DNA of 10,627 bases, from positions 1 to 10,627 of the forward strand of contig ML210631.1 in NCBI GenBank assembly GCA_004369085.1, written 5' to 3'. The position numbers were made by a program, and so were the translations under genes. Shown here in pieces: positions 1 to 8,619 of this stretch (within the stretch, counting starts at the first letter, position 1; each line of letters begins with the position of its first letter). The notes below the pieces were generated by a model. That model searched no databases, was not told the origin of the DNA, and saw only the letters and a program-made list of their open reading frames with translations. The stretch is from Coprinopsis marcescibilis. Lineage: Eukaryota > Basidiomycota > Agaricomycetes > Agaricales > Psathyrellaceae.

Positions 1-557
1 ACCGCACATATACTGCGGTCAGGCTTGATTGCATAGATTAAGAGAGAGAGACTCGGAGTAGATTTATATGAGTTGACAGGGGGCGAAGAACGCACGTACT
101 GAAGTAGCCATAGCAATTTCAAGCGCATTGAACAATATATTCTCCATTTAGCGGGTCGTCCATATTAGGTCTTTGGGGTAATCTTTACAAGGCCAGCCCA
201 AGCTTCAATATAAAGCTCAGCCTTAGACCCTCCCTCCAGGGTAGGGCATAGGCAGCATGTGGTACGCCCGTTTCACGAAGGAGAGGTTGAGGGGATGGAT
301 GACAAGCAGATATCCCTTACTCAGAGTTGGCACGAGTCGTGTTTGCAAGCCAGACGGTGATAATACAGAGTGATATAGTCGTTTACCGACACAACTCGGC
401 ACATAACGAGACATGCTGTACCAGATAATCCAGCTTTAAGCTTTAAGGCTTTAAGGGAAGTCGCCGAATGCCACAGAGAGATTAGTATAGGATTATGATG
501 GCGGTGATTCTTATTGAATCATTTGAATCATGATGGCTATGTACATAATATTGACGG
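1..557. other. Left flank without a supported gene
   Basis: No convincing coding region is visible. The stretch holds a short inverted repeat at the window edge (ACCGCA and TGCGGT, 1-19), an AG microsatellite near 43-52, three close copies of GCTTTAA between 432 and 455, and a tandem TTGAATCAT doublet near 514-531. The one minus-strand open frame (223-414) has no family resemblance and no supporting signals. Confidence 0.5.
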
Positions 558-559
558 TA

Positions 560-704
560 CTATCATACATCAGACGTTCGTTTTCCTCAGGTGTTCGTGT
601 TTATTACAAATTTGTATTGCTCATCAACACTAACCTTACCCGACATCAGTAATTTTGTAATAAAAACGAACACCTGAGGAAAACGAACGTCTGATGCACG
701 ATAG
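560..704. mobile_element. Foldback MITE, copy 1
   Basis: This non-coding element of 145 bp has long terminal inverted repeats. The left end CTATCATACATCAGACGTTC and the reverse complement of the right end, CTATCGTGCATCAGACGTTC, differ at two of 20 positions. The match continues inwards through TTTTCCTCAGGTGTTCGT to the ATTACAAA region, giving arms of over 50 bp. It is bordered by TA on both sides (558-559, 705-706), as expected for Tc1/mariner-type insertion, although TA could also be part of the repeat. A second copy at 9607-9756 shares ends and core. It lies 65 bp beyond the transposase stop codon. Confidence 0.88.
600..605 (-). terminator. Possible polyadenylation signal for the transposase, inside the MITE
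   Basis: AATAAA on the minus strand lies about 165 nt downstream of the transposase stop codon, within the MITE arm. The 64 bp between stop codon and MITE contain no AATAAA. The position fits a fungal 3' UTR, but many fungal genes use degenerate signals, so use of this one is inferred. Confidence 0.35.
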
Positions 705-769
705 TATTGTACCCACATATTCAAGTTTCGTGTCTGAAATTGAATCGGAGTAGCAAGAACCCATAAAAG

Positions 770-3700
770 TCACTGCTCCATTTCCGCGTCTAAGTAAACT
801 CCATCGTCGTCGCATTCATACTCTCCAGAATCAGATTCTTCTTCATTCGAATCCGGCCCTCGTGGGCCAATTTGATCGCATTGCTGGTCCAAGACACTGC
901 AATCAATGCTGGGACTTTGCTGAACGTCTTGATTCGGAACCTGGCAATGCATATATGTAAAGGTTCGGGAGAGAGATGAAAATGGTAATCACTAACATGA
1001 TTATTTGGGGATTGGTCAAGCGGTGCAACGAGAACCGAACTGTCGGAGCTCGCAGTGGAACTATGGCTCCTTTGATTGTATCGAAAGCCATCACCACCGT
1101 ATGTGTGGCCGACACCTATCCCCAGGTTGTATCGCATGTACATGTCGCGATCCACGAATCTAGAGGCTTACTAAGAACAATTAAACTTGGTTAATGTAGT
1201 CTGAGATACTCACTTGTTGATGAAGTAAAACTTCCATGCTTCGGCGTCATTGGCCCATGCTGAAGTTGCTTGGCCATCAGGGCGAATGCGTTTCTGGGAA
1301 AATTGAGGAATAATGTGGACGCATCGGACAACGCTAGCAGGGTCAATAAATCCGAAGGCGGAGGGGGAGCTCGTTGGCAGTAGTGATACCCGATCCAACG
1401 ACAATTCACAGTTTTGCTCGACGAGCTGGTACCAGTGAACCCAAAGGAATTCCAAGCGGCGCGAAGAGAGGTCTCGGTGGCCATTGGCAAGGAACCCAAG
1501 AAAGCTGACGTCGGCGTGGAATATTCCTAATACCTTGGCATAAACGAATGGGTGGCTGTCATTGTTGTTGCGGTTGAAGGAAGCGTTTAGCATCATCACA
1601 TTAGAGCGAGGGGTGTCGACGTGGAGAATGTCTTCATCGAGGCGGACATCGTAGGCAGTGTAACTGATCTTCATGAGCTTGTGCGAAAATATTCGGTTGT
1701 TGCTCAGAACAACTGACGTCCAGTTGTAGGATAAACATTGGCGGATATCAGCCTCCTGATAGTGCTCCCCTTCGAGAAGGGAGCACACTCTTGGAAGTAA
1801 GTGCTGCTTGAGCTGAGGGACGAACACCTGCGACAGTCGAGTCATTACTTGATGAAAACAAGTATACAAGTGAACGTACCGTTAGCGCAGGATCTTTAAT
1901 CCCATTTCGGTTCACCATCCACTGCGATAGCTCCAGCGAGAGGTTTTCATTGGAACCTATACGATATTCTTGTACGAATCCCAATGTCACTAACTGATGA
2001 CCTCGCTCTTCAGCACACCCCGTTGGATCCAGTCCATATGCATTCTCCAACCTTGCCTTCACTCTTTGTATCCGTGCCCTGCGACGCTCAACGCGGCTAA
2101 TCCCCTTGCGATAGTCTCGCTTATCCGTGCGGAGATACCAACTTTTAGGATCTTTGTGATTAAATTCACCCTGAACGAGGTCGGTTCATCAGGATATTTC
2201 TGAATCGGAACAAAGCTTTCCGGAAATCAGCCACTCACAATATCTGAATTGAACGAATCAGTTGTCCCAAACTTCTTGATCGTTGACACATAGTCTCCAA
2301 GGGCGTGATACTTATAGGTGTTGATGTTTAGAGTCTTTCGCTTCCGCGCTGAAGGTGGAGGTGCGCTAAATATCTGGCTGCTTGTGGAAGCTGTGATGTC
2401 ACATTATAAACGGTGGTTCTGATAATAGAGAATCGATACAAACCCGACAGTGGCTGTACCACTGCAGCCTGAATTGAGGATGATGGCGCGTTTGCGGAAT
2501 CTGTGAAGTTTCGTTTAGAAACGGTAATGAGGAAGAGGTGGGGTTTGTGCAAACCTGACTGGGGCTGCATTTGTGGGGTCTGATTGAAAGGCGAGGGCAC
2601 GCTGGATACACCAACGCTTGTGGAGTCTGTGAAGAACCTCACTTTAGAATTGTAAATTATGAACATAGACCAATGCAAACGAACCTGAGGAACAATTTGA
2701 TTGACCTTTGTCCTTCCGGCTTTGTTCTCTCTTGCGACGAGCCTCAGCCTCTTTCGGCAATTCGAATGTCACGACTTGTGCGCATGTTTGCTCAAGGAAG
2801 AGCCGAAATTGGGCGGCCATCGCTGTGGTTGTTTCTTCAAGAAGTTCAAGTGTGAGATCAGTGTGCATGCGTAATTTTGCCAGTGCATGCCACTCTGCGC
2901 AAAGCTTGAGCAGCTTCATGACAATTTCATTGTGGGGAGCGGGGATAAGACCATCGAAGGCAGGAATGGCACACTAGCAAATTATTACTCTTCAATTCGG
3001 CCACACGACGGCATCCACATACCTGAAGAAGGTCCTCATAGTCACGAGCAGCTTTTCGCTTGAATTCTGACGCATTGAGACCAAACCTGCGAATAGTACC
3101 ATTCCCGAATGAGGGCGTCATCCGATAACTGGCACGACGGTGAGTAAACAGGCCACGGCATATGAACTATAAATGTACCGATGGTCAAGTTCCGCAGTCT
3201 TGTTTTCGGTTCTCGTGCAGCAAGCGTTGAGTATACGAATTAGGTGAATGAATAAGTTCTTCCAGATGCCGATTTCGAATTCGTGTAGGAGATCAACAAC
3301 CAACGACGAGAAGATATTGAATTTGACTCCGGAAAGCCTAGAAAATGCGTTCTGGCAAATATGTGAGAACGGGCAATTTATGCGACAAGCAGCAACAGTC
3401 TGCTCACTATAACTGGGGCAGTGGAAGTGGGCTTGAGGATCGCTTCAACCTCGTGATAATTGGTAGCGCGACCGTGACCAAGGATCCAAGTTCGAGCGTC
3501 GATAACATCTTGTTGGCGTGCTGGAGTATCAACGCGAAGGTTGCTTGTACGTGTGGCGATGTCTTTGGCGGTTCCCATCTTCCATAAGTCCTCCTTTTTT
3601 ACAAGGCAACGAGGGCATGGGCAGAAGGCACCGGAGCCGCGTATGGTTGCGAGAATAACTCTGCGATGAGATCAAATGTTAGATTCTGCGTCACACTTGG

Positions 3701-6039
3701 ATGGAAAGAGCAAACTGGGCTCACTTCTCCGGATAATCGGCTGAATAAGTAAATATCCTTGGATAGAATCTCCGCCGCACTCCATCATAGCACATAAGGA
3801 CAATCCCATGCTCCATGGCGTGCAATAGCTCGTCTGAAAGGATGATTTTCCATTGTTCGTGGTAGATCTCCCGATGGCAGTAGGCAAAGAAATGGTCGGG
3901 AGGCAATCTGCCACCAGACCGAGTCTTGAGATAATCGTTGAACTCGTCAGATATCTGTCCCGGATTTGTTCGATTCAGCCACAGCTCGTGTCAAAAAACG
4001 GAAAGACCTTACAGTCGAAAAATATGCAATATGATGGCCAAGATGTTCTCCGTGTTTCGATCGTCGGTATTTGGACTCGTTGCCGAGATACATATAGCAC
4101 GGCCAAAGTTTAGCGCCACCGAATGCGGTGAGTTCGGTGGCATCGGACCACAGCATAAGACCAGCAATAACCCTCTCGAGCGTACATTCAGGTTCTCCGG
4201 GGGAGTCCAGAAGCTCTTGGTGGGCTCCCAGGAATGCATCGGAGTTATAAAGTTCTCCATAGACACGCACTGGCTCCGAACAGCCATTTGGTTGCCAGAG
4301 CACTTCGTATGGCTTGAAGTGGAACGAAGGCCCTCTTCTCGGGTCTGCGACAACTTCTTCGATGATTTGGAGGATATCTCGGTGGTACAGGTCTCCCACC
4401 AAGTGGAGGGGCGCTCCAGAATTCTGCATGCCTTGATGAAATGGGACAGGGATAGATATGGGGGTGGTTCTCCAGCCATCGTCGTCTATCCACTGGGACT
4501 CGTCTCCGGTGACATCTTCTGCATTGGCGCCTAAAGCGTGGAATAAACGCTTCCAGTTAGTCGATGCTACATCTGCGGCGGAGAACTGTGGGTTTGTAAG
4601 AATCCGGGCGAGTTTCTGGAAATCTTCCAGGGACTTCTGAGTGCCGGAGTTCCAGTACCAGTCGCAAAGTTGGAAGCACATCAGATTGTTGAACATCCCG
4701 AACGGATTTGCGCTGAACCTCTGAAGGGAACTTGGATTATCTGGGTCGTCGGGGTCCATGCTATCTGAGGTGCCTGGGTCGATATCATCCGCGTTTCTGA
4801 GCACAGTATCTTCACTGTTGCCCTCGTTCTTGTCCTCATCCTCGTCGTCTCCGTTTTCGAGTTCATGGCCGGAGCTGTCTGAGTCATCGGGGTCATGATG
4901 TGGTGGATCCAGGGTATAATATCGGTGTTTCAATCGGAAGAACACGCGATCAGACTCGAAGAGTTGTGGCATTTGTGTGATTGAATGAGATCGCTGTTGA
5001 TTCCCTAGAGGTGTTGTGAGGACAGATATGCGATGCTTCGATTACTTTCACCTACCTCCTGGGTCCCAGTCTTTTGATGCTGCGGAGATTTCTGGCTGTT
5101 GTTCGGCTTCCGTACATATCGCTGGATTGCATGAAATCAGAGACATGGTCCGTCAAATGAACACAAATGTGAGTCTAACCTGTGTATCCATCACCGTTGC
5201 GAGAATTCACATCTTAGTTGAGGTAAGGTTTAAGCCGATGCTGCATGACATAGAAGGGAAACATGCTCACCTGCGGTCGATGGATTCAAAAATAACTTCC
5301 CAAGTTCCGGGATCAGAGCACCTCCATTGCCGTTGGTTGAAAACGCATGTCCTTGTGGGATCAATACATTGGAAGTTTCGACTGCGACGATTGGGCTTTG
5401 CTTCAAATGAATGGGTGGTGATTCATCCCGAAAGCGTGCTGGCAGAACAATTTGACGTCTAGACTTGCGTAAAGCGAGAGGTGTGTCTGAGTTGTCATTG
5501 TGAGAAGGACCGGTAGCAGGTTGGTTACTAGGATAGGGGCTGCCGGAAGATGGGGCGATGTTCTGAGGACTGGTCAGGTTGACCACTTGGTGATCCAAGT
5601 TCAATCTCGGAGGCCTTGGACTATTACATCGATCTGTTCCCATCACCTGTTTGGCGTCTGAGTGTGTGTTATAGACCATAGGTAATTGTAACGGGTAACG
5701 TACCACATCGGTTTGGTCAAGCCTGACGGAATCCTTCGCGCCATCTAAAATGGTCATGGCTCGGATCTCATTGACACTAGAGGACTCGGAATTGTCCATG
5801 GGAATTTCGACGGGACTGTTTGACGACATCGCGGCAGGTTGGACATATTGGGTAGTTCTCCGCCTTTTCCGCGATTCCCACAGCTCCTTGGTCTGCCCAA
5901 GTAGCACGTTGAGACTGCGTTTGCTTCCTGAACAGTCCCTCTTCTGATGTGCATGCAGGAAGCGATCAGAGGTATATCTTTTGCCGCATTCACTGCATTC
6001 GATATCGAGAGAACCAGAAAATCTGGAGGCCAAGGTCAT
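770..6039 (-). CDS. Plavaka-family DDE transposase, 16 exons, apparently full length (1476 aa)
   Basis: Exons by hand-splicing, in gene order: 6039-5271, 5212-5180, 5121-5056, 5004-4013, 3954-3725, 3660-3408, 3351-3179, 3128-3023, 2973-2685, 2626-2555, 2500-2444, 2390-2239, 2170-1880, 1827-1214, 1159-997, 940-770. All introns are GT-AG and the 4431-nt frame has no stop. The expected role is cut-and-paste transposition of its own element in the nucleus. Visible parts: CCHC zinc finger (C15, C18, H31, C36); acidic stretch about 328-378; LLWSDATxL-type block as LWSDATELTAFG (D577); HEQWKIIL about 652-659; FYPRIFTYSADYPEK (683-697); CPCPRC (710-715); VVDLLHEFE (D801, H804); AEWHALAK (E901); YKYHALGDYV (1039-1048); FVDRDMYMR (1367-1375); acidic tail. 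These blocks and their order match Plavaka transposases, related to CACTA/EnSpm. D577, D801 and E901 as the DDE triad is my inference. The first ATG (6039) just precedes the zinc finger, which decided the start. Microexons 5212-5180 and 5121-5056 are the least certain part. Confidence 0.9.
2391..2684 (-). repeat. Tandem intron-exon duplication inside the transposase gene
   Basis: Three consecutive introns (2684-2627, 58 nt; 2554-2501, 54 nt; 2443-2391, 53 nt) alternate with small exons (72 nt and 57 nt) and then the 152-nt exon. The introns start GTTCGTTTGC, GTTTGCACAA and GTTTGTATCG. They end CTTCACAG, CTTCACAG and CATCACAG. The exons that follow start ACTCCACAAGC, ATTCCGCAAACG and CTTCCACAAGC, and the exons preceding the introns end TCAG, TCAG and TCGG. 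All three introns are phase 1. The encoded peptides are low-complexity Ser/Pro/Gln linkers placed between the FELPKEA block and the YHALGDYV block. This looks like repeated duplication of one intron-plus-exon unit, now diverged. Confidence 0.7.
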
Positions 6040-6094
6040 GGCAGGGCAATAATCGAAAGGTGCATGGAGGGAAATTGGTGGAATCAAACCCTCC

Positions 6095-6106
6095 TTTTTA
6101 AGTATA
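6095..6106 (-). promoter_or_regulatory. TATA-like element upstream of the transposase gene
   Basis: On the minus strand this reads TATACTTAAAAA and ends 56 nt before the ATG at 6039. It is AT-rich, well placed for a fungal core promoter, and overlaps one arm of the imperfect palindrome at 6100-6133. No other TATA-like sequence is as close to the start. Confidence 0.4.
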
Positions 6107-6133
6107 GTAGGCTCAAAGCTGAGCCTAGTACTT
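6100..6133. repeat. Imperfect palindrome upstream of the transposase
   Basis: The left arm AAGTATAGTAGGCTCA (6100-6115) and the right arm TGAGCCTAGTACTT (6120-6133) are separated by AAGC. The arms pair over seven perfect inner bases and again in the outer part with a small bulge. It lies 61-94 nt upstream of the transposase ATG, overlapping the TATA-like box. It could be a transposase-binding or autoregulatory site, or a chance hairpin. Confidence 0.5.
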
Positions 6134-7448
6134 AGTAGCGAGCCCCGTTCCAGTTGAGACTCCGGGGGAGAGAGGCACGACGGGCAATAATGAACCTCGG
6201 ATGGTTTGCCAAGTCGGTAACCCTGAAGGAGATGTTGAACCTGTGGATGTCATGGAAACAATGTTGAACGGTTTCTACTACAACTGACTGTAAGTCCGAG
6301 TCCTACTAAATAGTTTGGATTTGCTCGACATGGTTACCAAAGGTGTTTAAGAAAACAGCGGGCGAACTTTTAATGATAGTACTTAGCTGCTTTGAGTGGT
6401 AGGCACACGACGGAGGGACTCGGAGGTACTGGCCTGCAGTGCTTTGGAAGGTTTTGGATTGGAAGACTCAGGCTAGACACTGACAAGTCATGACGAAGTC
6501 GTCACGGTGCTACTATGTATCATTCATCCGGCGTTCGTAGTTCTCATGGTTCGTAATGTCACAAATTCGCACAGTGTGACCGTGACACTTTTCTCCCTGC
6601 TGATCCCCATCACGGCGCGTTGCGTCTGACTCTGGCGCAAGAGAGACGTGTGGGTGGTGGCCCTGGTGGGAAACCGTGGGATCCGTTCAGCTGGCATCAT
6701 TGAATTTCATGTCCGCTGTGCCGTGTACCGGCAAAGCGTGACATCTCTCTAAAAGGTAAATTCGTTGAAACAACGTAATTCTGGATAAAAAAAGCACAAG
6801 TCTGTAGAGAATACGTACCCGTACAATGCCCGCAACTTTCGAGGCCAACAAGGCCAGATTAAAGGTGTAAATTGGGAATTACAAACCAGTGAGGAAATAT
6901 GAACCGCCGGTACCTACTGACGAATGATAGTCGTCCTTGACGTTGCCGTTCCGAGTCCGGACTCCGGCCCGGACGCCAGGCAAGTGCTAATCAGCCTCAT
7001 TTAAATTGATGAAGCGCATCGCCTTCAAGCACATTTGTGCCCTGAGTTTTCATTGACAATCATAACAACATGTATCTAAGTTGTTTCAATTGCGAGTGCC
7101 TGGTAACTCAGTGAATAGCTGTAGTCCGGACGACTGCTCTGCCCAAATAGGTAGTAGGTTAGTCGGTGACAACTCTCAGGCTCCTCCACACTGATCTGAT
7201 TTCGCATCAACGTGCTACTAGTACTGTCGTAGGACTAGCGGCGCTGCTACCCAAACGATTGCATTCTTCAAATTGTCGTTGGTTAAGCCGAAAAGCTGGA
7301 CACTTGGAGAGACGAGTTGTCATGGCTTTAACCACTTAACTCAATGGCGTTGTCAAGCCGACAATGACCCTATATTATTTCGACATTGCTGGGGCTTGAG
7401 GGCGCTTCCGGAAGAATTGGAGTCGGAGGGGCGGGCTGAGAATACTAC
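6134..7448. other. Intergenic spacer without a supported gene
   Basis: This is about 1.3 kb between the transposase and the coiled-coil gene. I see no supported coding region; the only notable open frame (7273-7455) runs into the TATA box of the next gene. Notable DNA features are a palindrome TGACGA-AG-TCGTCA (6491-6504), MITE-end-like sequence from 6513, several TGACA/GTGAC motifs between 6476 and 6745, and a 12-bp palindrome GAGTCCGGACTC (6953-6964). Confidence 0.5.
6513..6570 (+). mobile_element. Degenerate MITE-end-like sequence
   Basis: After a TA (6511-6512) the sequence begins CTATGTATCATTCATCCGGC and continues GTTCGTAGTTCTCATGGTTC, then reaches ACAAATT. It aligns along its length with the left arm of the MITE at 560 (CTATC, CATCAGACGTTCGT, CTCAGGTGTTCGT, ACAAATT) with substitutions and small gaps. 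The matching right end is not clear. This is either an old diverged member or a related family. Confidence 0.4.
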
Positions 7449-7458
7449 TATATAAATA
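7449..7458 (+). promoter_or_regulatory. TATA box of the coiled-coil gene
   Basis: The sequence TATATAAATA lies about 95 nt upstream of the ATG at 7553. This is a good consensus TATA box at a normal distance for a fungal gene with a 50-70 nt leader, and it supports the plus-strand gene being real. Confidence 0.65.
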
Positions 7459-7552
7459 AGCTCACAGGTGCAGACTAAAAGCTCACTATTCATCATCGAT
7501 CCCAGTTCCGGTAATTGTAGGATCCTTTGAACTTGTTGACCACTTTACACCA

Positions 7553-8253
7553 ATGCCCAAGTGCCAAACTTCAAGTGTGCGAGACGGCGCCAAAACTCGG
7601 CAGGCCAGTTCGACCAACACTTTGACTCCACGAAGCAATGGGATGCGTAAAATCCGGCTCCCTCGACGCTATGACGATTTCCACACTACCCCGGACGAGA
7701 ATGACCGTCACATCTCTCCTTCTCACTCTACTGGTAATAACAGTAAGTCATGGTCATGTCCTACCTCAATGACATATTCCTCACCGCCATTACCGAGGAT
7801 TTAGGTTCGACCAACAGCTCCAGGCGTACCCCCTTACAGCCGCTGAACACCATGTGCTTGGACCAAGCCACGCAGGCCCCAAATAACGCTGCCGAAGATC
7901 CCCTTGAAGACAAGTTGGAATACCTCGAGAAGCAAGTCTCCGAACATAAGAATCAGGTTAGCCAGCTGAAGAAGAAGATGCGAACCAAGAACACAGAAAT
8001 CAGAACCCTAAAAAGTGGGATGGAAGAGTTAAGGCGGCAGATTCAAGAAGCCGATGAGGTTGTCGACGAAATTCTCGAACAATTGGCGGCAGCAAGGGGA
8101 GAAAGGGACCAGTATCGCGGATGGTGGATGGAGGAGCTCAAATTCTCGCAAGGCTTAGTGGACAAGTCTCAGTATGTTCTCGGAGATCCCACAACCATCG
8201 CGATCTCCCAATACCGAAGGCGTTTGAACCGTCGAACAAACAATGTGAATTGA
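7553..8253 (+). CDS. Coiled-coil protein of unknown function, 2 exons, 212 aa
   Basis: Exon 1 (7553-7742) and exon 2 (7805-8253) join across a 62-nt intron with donor GTAAGT and acceptor TTTAG. Splicing in phase 1 places both parts in one frame of 212 codons, whereas unspliced exon 1 stops soon after the donor. Residues 1-95 are Ser/Thr/Arg-rich and probably disordered. Residues 97-165 have hydrophobic heptad positions (L97, L101, L104, V108, V115, L118, M122, I129, L132, M136, L139, I143) typical of a dimeric coiled coil. Next comes RDQYRGWW (164-171), then a basic tail. I see no signal peptide, membrane segment or catalytic motif. The RDQYRGWW end reminds me of multicopy basidiomycete hypothetical proteins, but this is recollection, not a search. 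A TATA box and a downstream AATAAA support expression. It is convergent with the gene at 8620-9189. Confidence 0.75.
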
Positions 8254-8420
8254 ACAGCCCAAGAACGTATTACAATGTATTGTACAACAACCACTCTGTC
8301 AATGTATTCTAAACCGCAGCGCGGCTCAAACAAAGTGAGGTAAAATGTTGAAATGGGTATGAAATTTACGCGATGCGACGGCATGTGATGAGGTTTCCAA
8401 CTGTGACCCAAAGTCCGTGA

Positions 8421-8426
8421 AATAAA
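8421..8426 (+). terminator. Polyadenylation signal AATAAA of the coiled-coil gene
   Basis: A consensus AATAAA lies about 170 nt after the stop codon at 8253 and before the convergent neighbour's 3' end. It is the best placed AATAAA for this gene. Confidence 0.5.
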
Positions 8427-8538
8427 CCTATATTAATGAGAGAAGTGGAGAAGAACAGATAAAGTAGAGAGATAGAGAGCACAGAGATATTCATTCTCGT
8501 TGACTCCAGTTGACAAAGCCTATACTATGTATCTCACT

Positions 8539-8564
8539 GGTAAGGGCCCCCCCCAGGCCTTACC
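8539..8564. repeat. Hairpin with C8 tract
   Basis: The arms GGTAAGG (8539-8545) and CCTTACC (8558-8564) flank a run of eight C (8547-8554). It lies between two convergent genes, where a pause or termination structure would be plausible, but nothing proves function. Confidence 0.45.
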
Positions 8565-8619
8565 TTCCCTATACAACAATACTATATATAACGAACAATT
8601 AGGTATCATCAATTAGCGA

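Larger units (their letters stand above)
560..6133 (-). mobile_element. Plavaka-type DNA transposon (ends not determined)
   Basis: The interval is defined by its transposase gene (770-6039) and the sequence immediately around it, not by mapped ends. The intact reading frame suggests a young or selectively maintained, possibly autonomous copy. I compared the left flank (1-770) with the right flank (6040-7000) for inverted repeats and CACTA-type ends and found nothing convincing, so the coordinates are placeholders. The left flank contains a separate MITE (560-704), which is either nested in the element or inserted next to it. Confidence 0.5.
8254..8619. other. Spacer between convergent genes
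   Basis: The 366 bp separate the 3' ends of two convergent genes. They contain the AATAAA at 8421-8426, an AG-rich stretch near 8464-8488 and the hairpin with a C8 tract at 8539-8564. No coding region is supported here. Confidence 0.5.

Noticed and set aside
223..414. Minus-strand frame of 63 codons in the left flank
   Set aside because: Short, without motif, promoter or conserved neighbour.
770..780. CACTG at 771 as a CACTA-type element end
   Set aside because: It overlaps the transposase stop codon and has no inverted partner on the right side.
3938..4534. Long plus-strand open frame of 198 codons
   Set aside because: It lies opposite the largest conserved transposase exon and shows no protein family features; it is a shadow of the minus-strand gene.
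5122..5270. A single 149-nt intron in place of microexon 5180-5212
   Set aside because: It also keeps the frame, but two 58-nt introns around a 33-nt exon fit the intron size of the rest of the gene and have plausible branch sites. It remains an alternative that transcripts would settle.
5016..5462. Plus-strand open frame of 148 codons
   Set aside because: It overlaps transposase exons 1-3 on the other strand and has no recognisable motif.
6040..6087. N-terminal extension of the transposase from a codon at 6087
   Set aside because: That codon is TTG, not ATG. The first ATG in frame is at 6039, directly before the zinc finger.
6953..6964. 12-bp palindrome GAGTCCGGACTC as a regulatory site
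   Set aside because: Too short to be convincing and more than 480 bp from the nearest supported promoter element.
7750..7804. Start of the coiled-coil protein at 7750
   Set aside because: The segment lies within a well-formed GT-AG intron, and splicing adds a 63-codon upstream exon behind a TATA box.
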